Below are positions 63,868-64,000 of a DNA stretch of 64,000 bases, one piece after another. This DNA is from Flaviramulus multivorans (lineage in GTDB: Bacteria; Bacteroidota; Bacteroidia; Flavobacteriales; Flavobacteriaceae), in the NCBI RefSeq assembly GCF_021728415.1, contig NZ_JAKKDV010000005.1, positions 215,854-279,853 of the forward strand, in the 5' to 3' direction. The translations under genes were made by a program, and so were the position numbers. Below the pieces are notes generated by a model. That model was not told the DNA's origin and searched no databases. It saw only the letters and a list, made by a program, of their open reading frames with translations. How positions within the stretch are numbered: position 1 is the first letter of the stretch; each line of letters opens with the position of its first letter.

Positions 63868-64000
63868 ACGCTCGTTTAACGTGATTGTGTATGATTTCGT
63901 TGCGTGTTTAAGCACTAAAGTTAGCAAATAAATCACAGATAGAAAGTCCGCGAGGACTTTCGTAAGTAGGCTAGCACTAGCAATAAATTATATACGTTGT
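63868..64000. repeat. Probable dispersed intergenic repeat, cut by window end
   Basis: No gene seen. GAAAGTCC (63942-63949) and GGACTTTC (63954-63961) form a perfect 8-bp stem closed by the tetraloop GCGA. The following CGTAAGTAGGCTAGCACTAG and ATTATATACGTTGT recall, from memory, a repeat common between genes of Flavobacteriaceae. The element continues beyond the window. Confidence 0.5.

Noticed and set aside
1..64000. CRISPR arrays, IS elements, prophage or integrative element genes
   Set aside because: No regularly spaced short repeats, transposase, integrase or phage structural genes were seen.

Overview
The window looks like chromosomal DNA from a marine-type Flavobacteriaceae (Bacteroidota). 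The evidence is low G+C, several secreted proteins ending in a type IX secretion (T9SS) type A sorting domain, a SusC/SusD pair, promoters of the TTG-N19..22-TAnnTTTG type, almost no Shine-Dalgarno sequences, and GSII plus GSIII glutamine synthetases side by side. No rRNA, IS element, prophage or CRISPR array was seen. There is one tRNA, tRNA-Arg(ACG).

Layout. 1-5.9 kb: the 3' end of a repeat-rich T9SS protein, a TPR histidine kinase with its LuxR-type regulator, prmA, clpS, a TauE/SafE permease and the tRNA. 6.1-29.3 kb: manA, then a divergent alpha-glucan (starch/maltodextrin) utilisation locus. Its minus arm encodes a LacI regulator, beta-phosphoglucomutase, GH65 maltose phosphorylase, a SusA-like GH13, an esterase with a starch-binding-like domain, and two GH13 lipoproteins. 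Its plus arm encodes SusC, SusD, a SusE/F-like lipoprotein with three binding repeats, a T9SS-exported GH13 amylase and an unidentified T9SS protein. A GH53 galactanase lipoprotein closes the region. The likely scheme is that surface amylase and Sus proteins capture and import maltodextrins, cell-envelope GH13 enzymes trim them, and maltose phosphorylase plus PgmB carry maltose to glucose and glucose-6-phosphate. A LacI palindrome and an 18-bp motif shared by both arms suggest coordinated control.

30-44 kb: an extracellular endonuclease I, a BlaI/BlaR1-type pair with a very clear operator/promoter, a Ca/Na exchanger, a GH130-like lipoprotein, divergent GSII and GSIII, then purM, a DUF3078 protein and prfA. 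44-64 kb: mostly housekeeping and small conserved genes (pyrF, purU, an IcmF-type fused mutase, Lrp, MFS exporter, crcB, ilvE, mnmD-like, TIGR01777). Several short ORFs under 60 codons are added here.

The most interesting signal is upstream of the MFS exporter gene (54757-55968, minus). A promoter is followed by a 27-codon leader ORF with an A-rich start region and then a strong intrinsic terminator. The leader RNA can form three mutually exclusive pairings (1:2 protector, 2:3 antiterminator, 3:4 terminator), the logic of trp-type attenuation. Here it precedes a putative drug exporter, so ribosome stalling, perhaps caused by an antibiotic, may switch the exporter on. Next in interest are the 18-bp complementary leader sequences of the two glucan arms, an in-frame REP-like palindrome inside the mnmD-like gene, and two probable dispersed intergenic repeats (blaI leader and right edge of the window).
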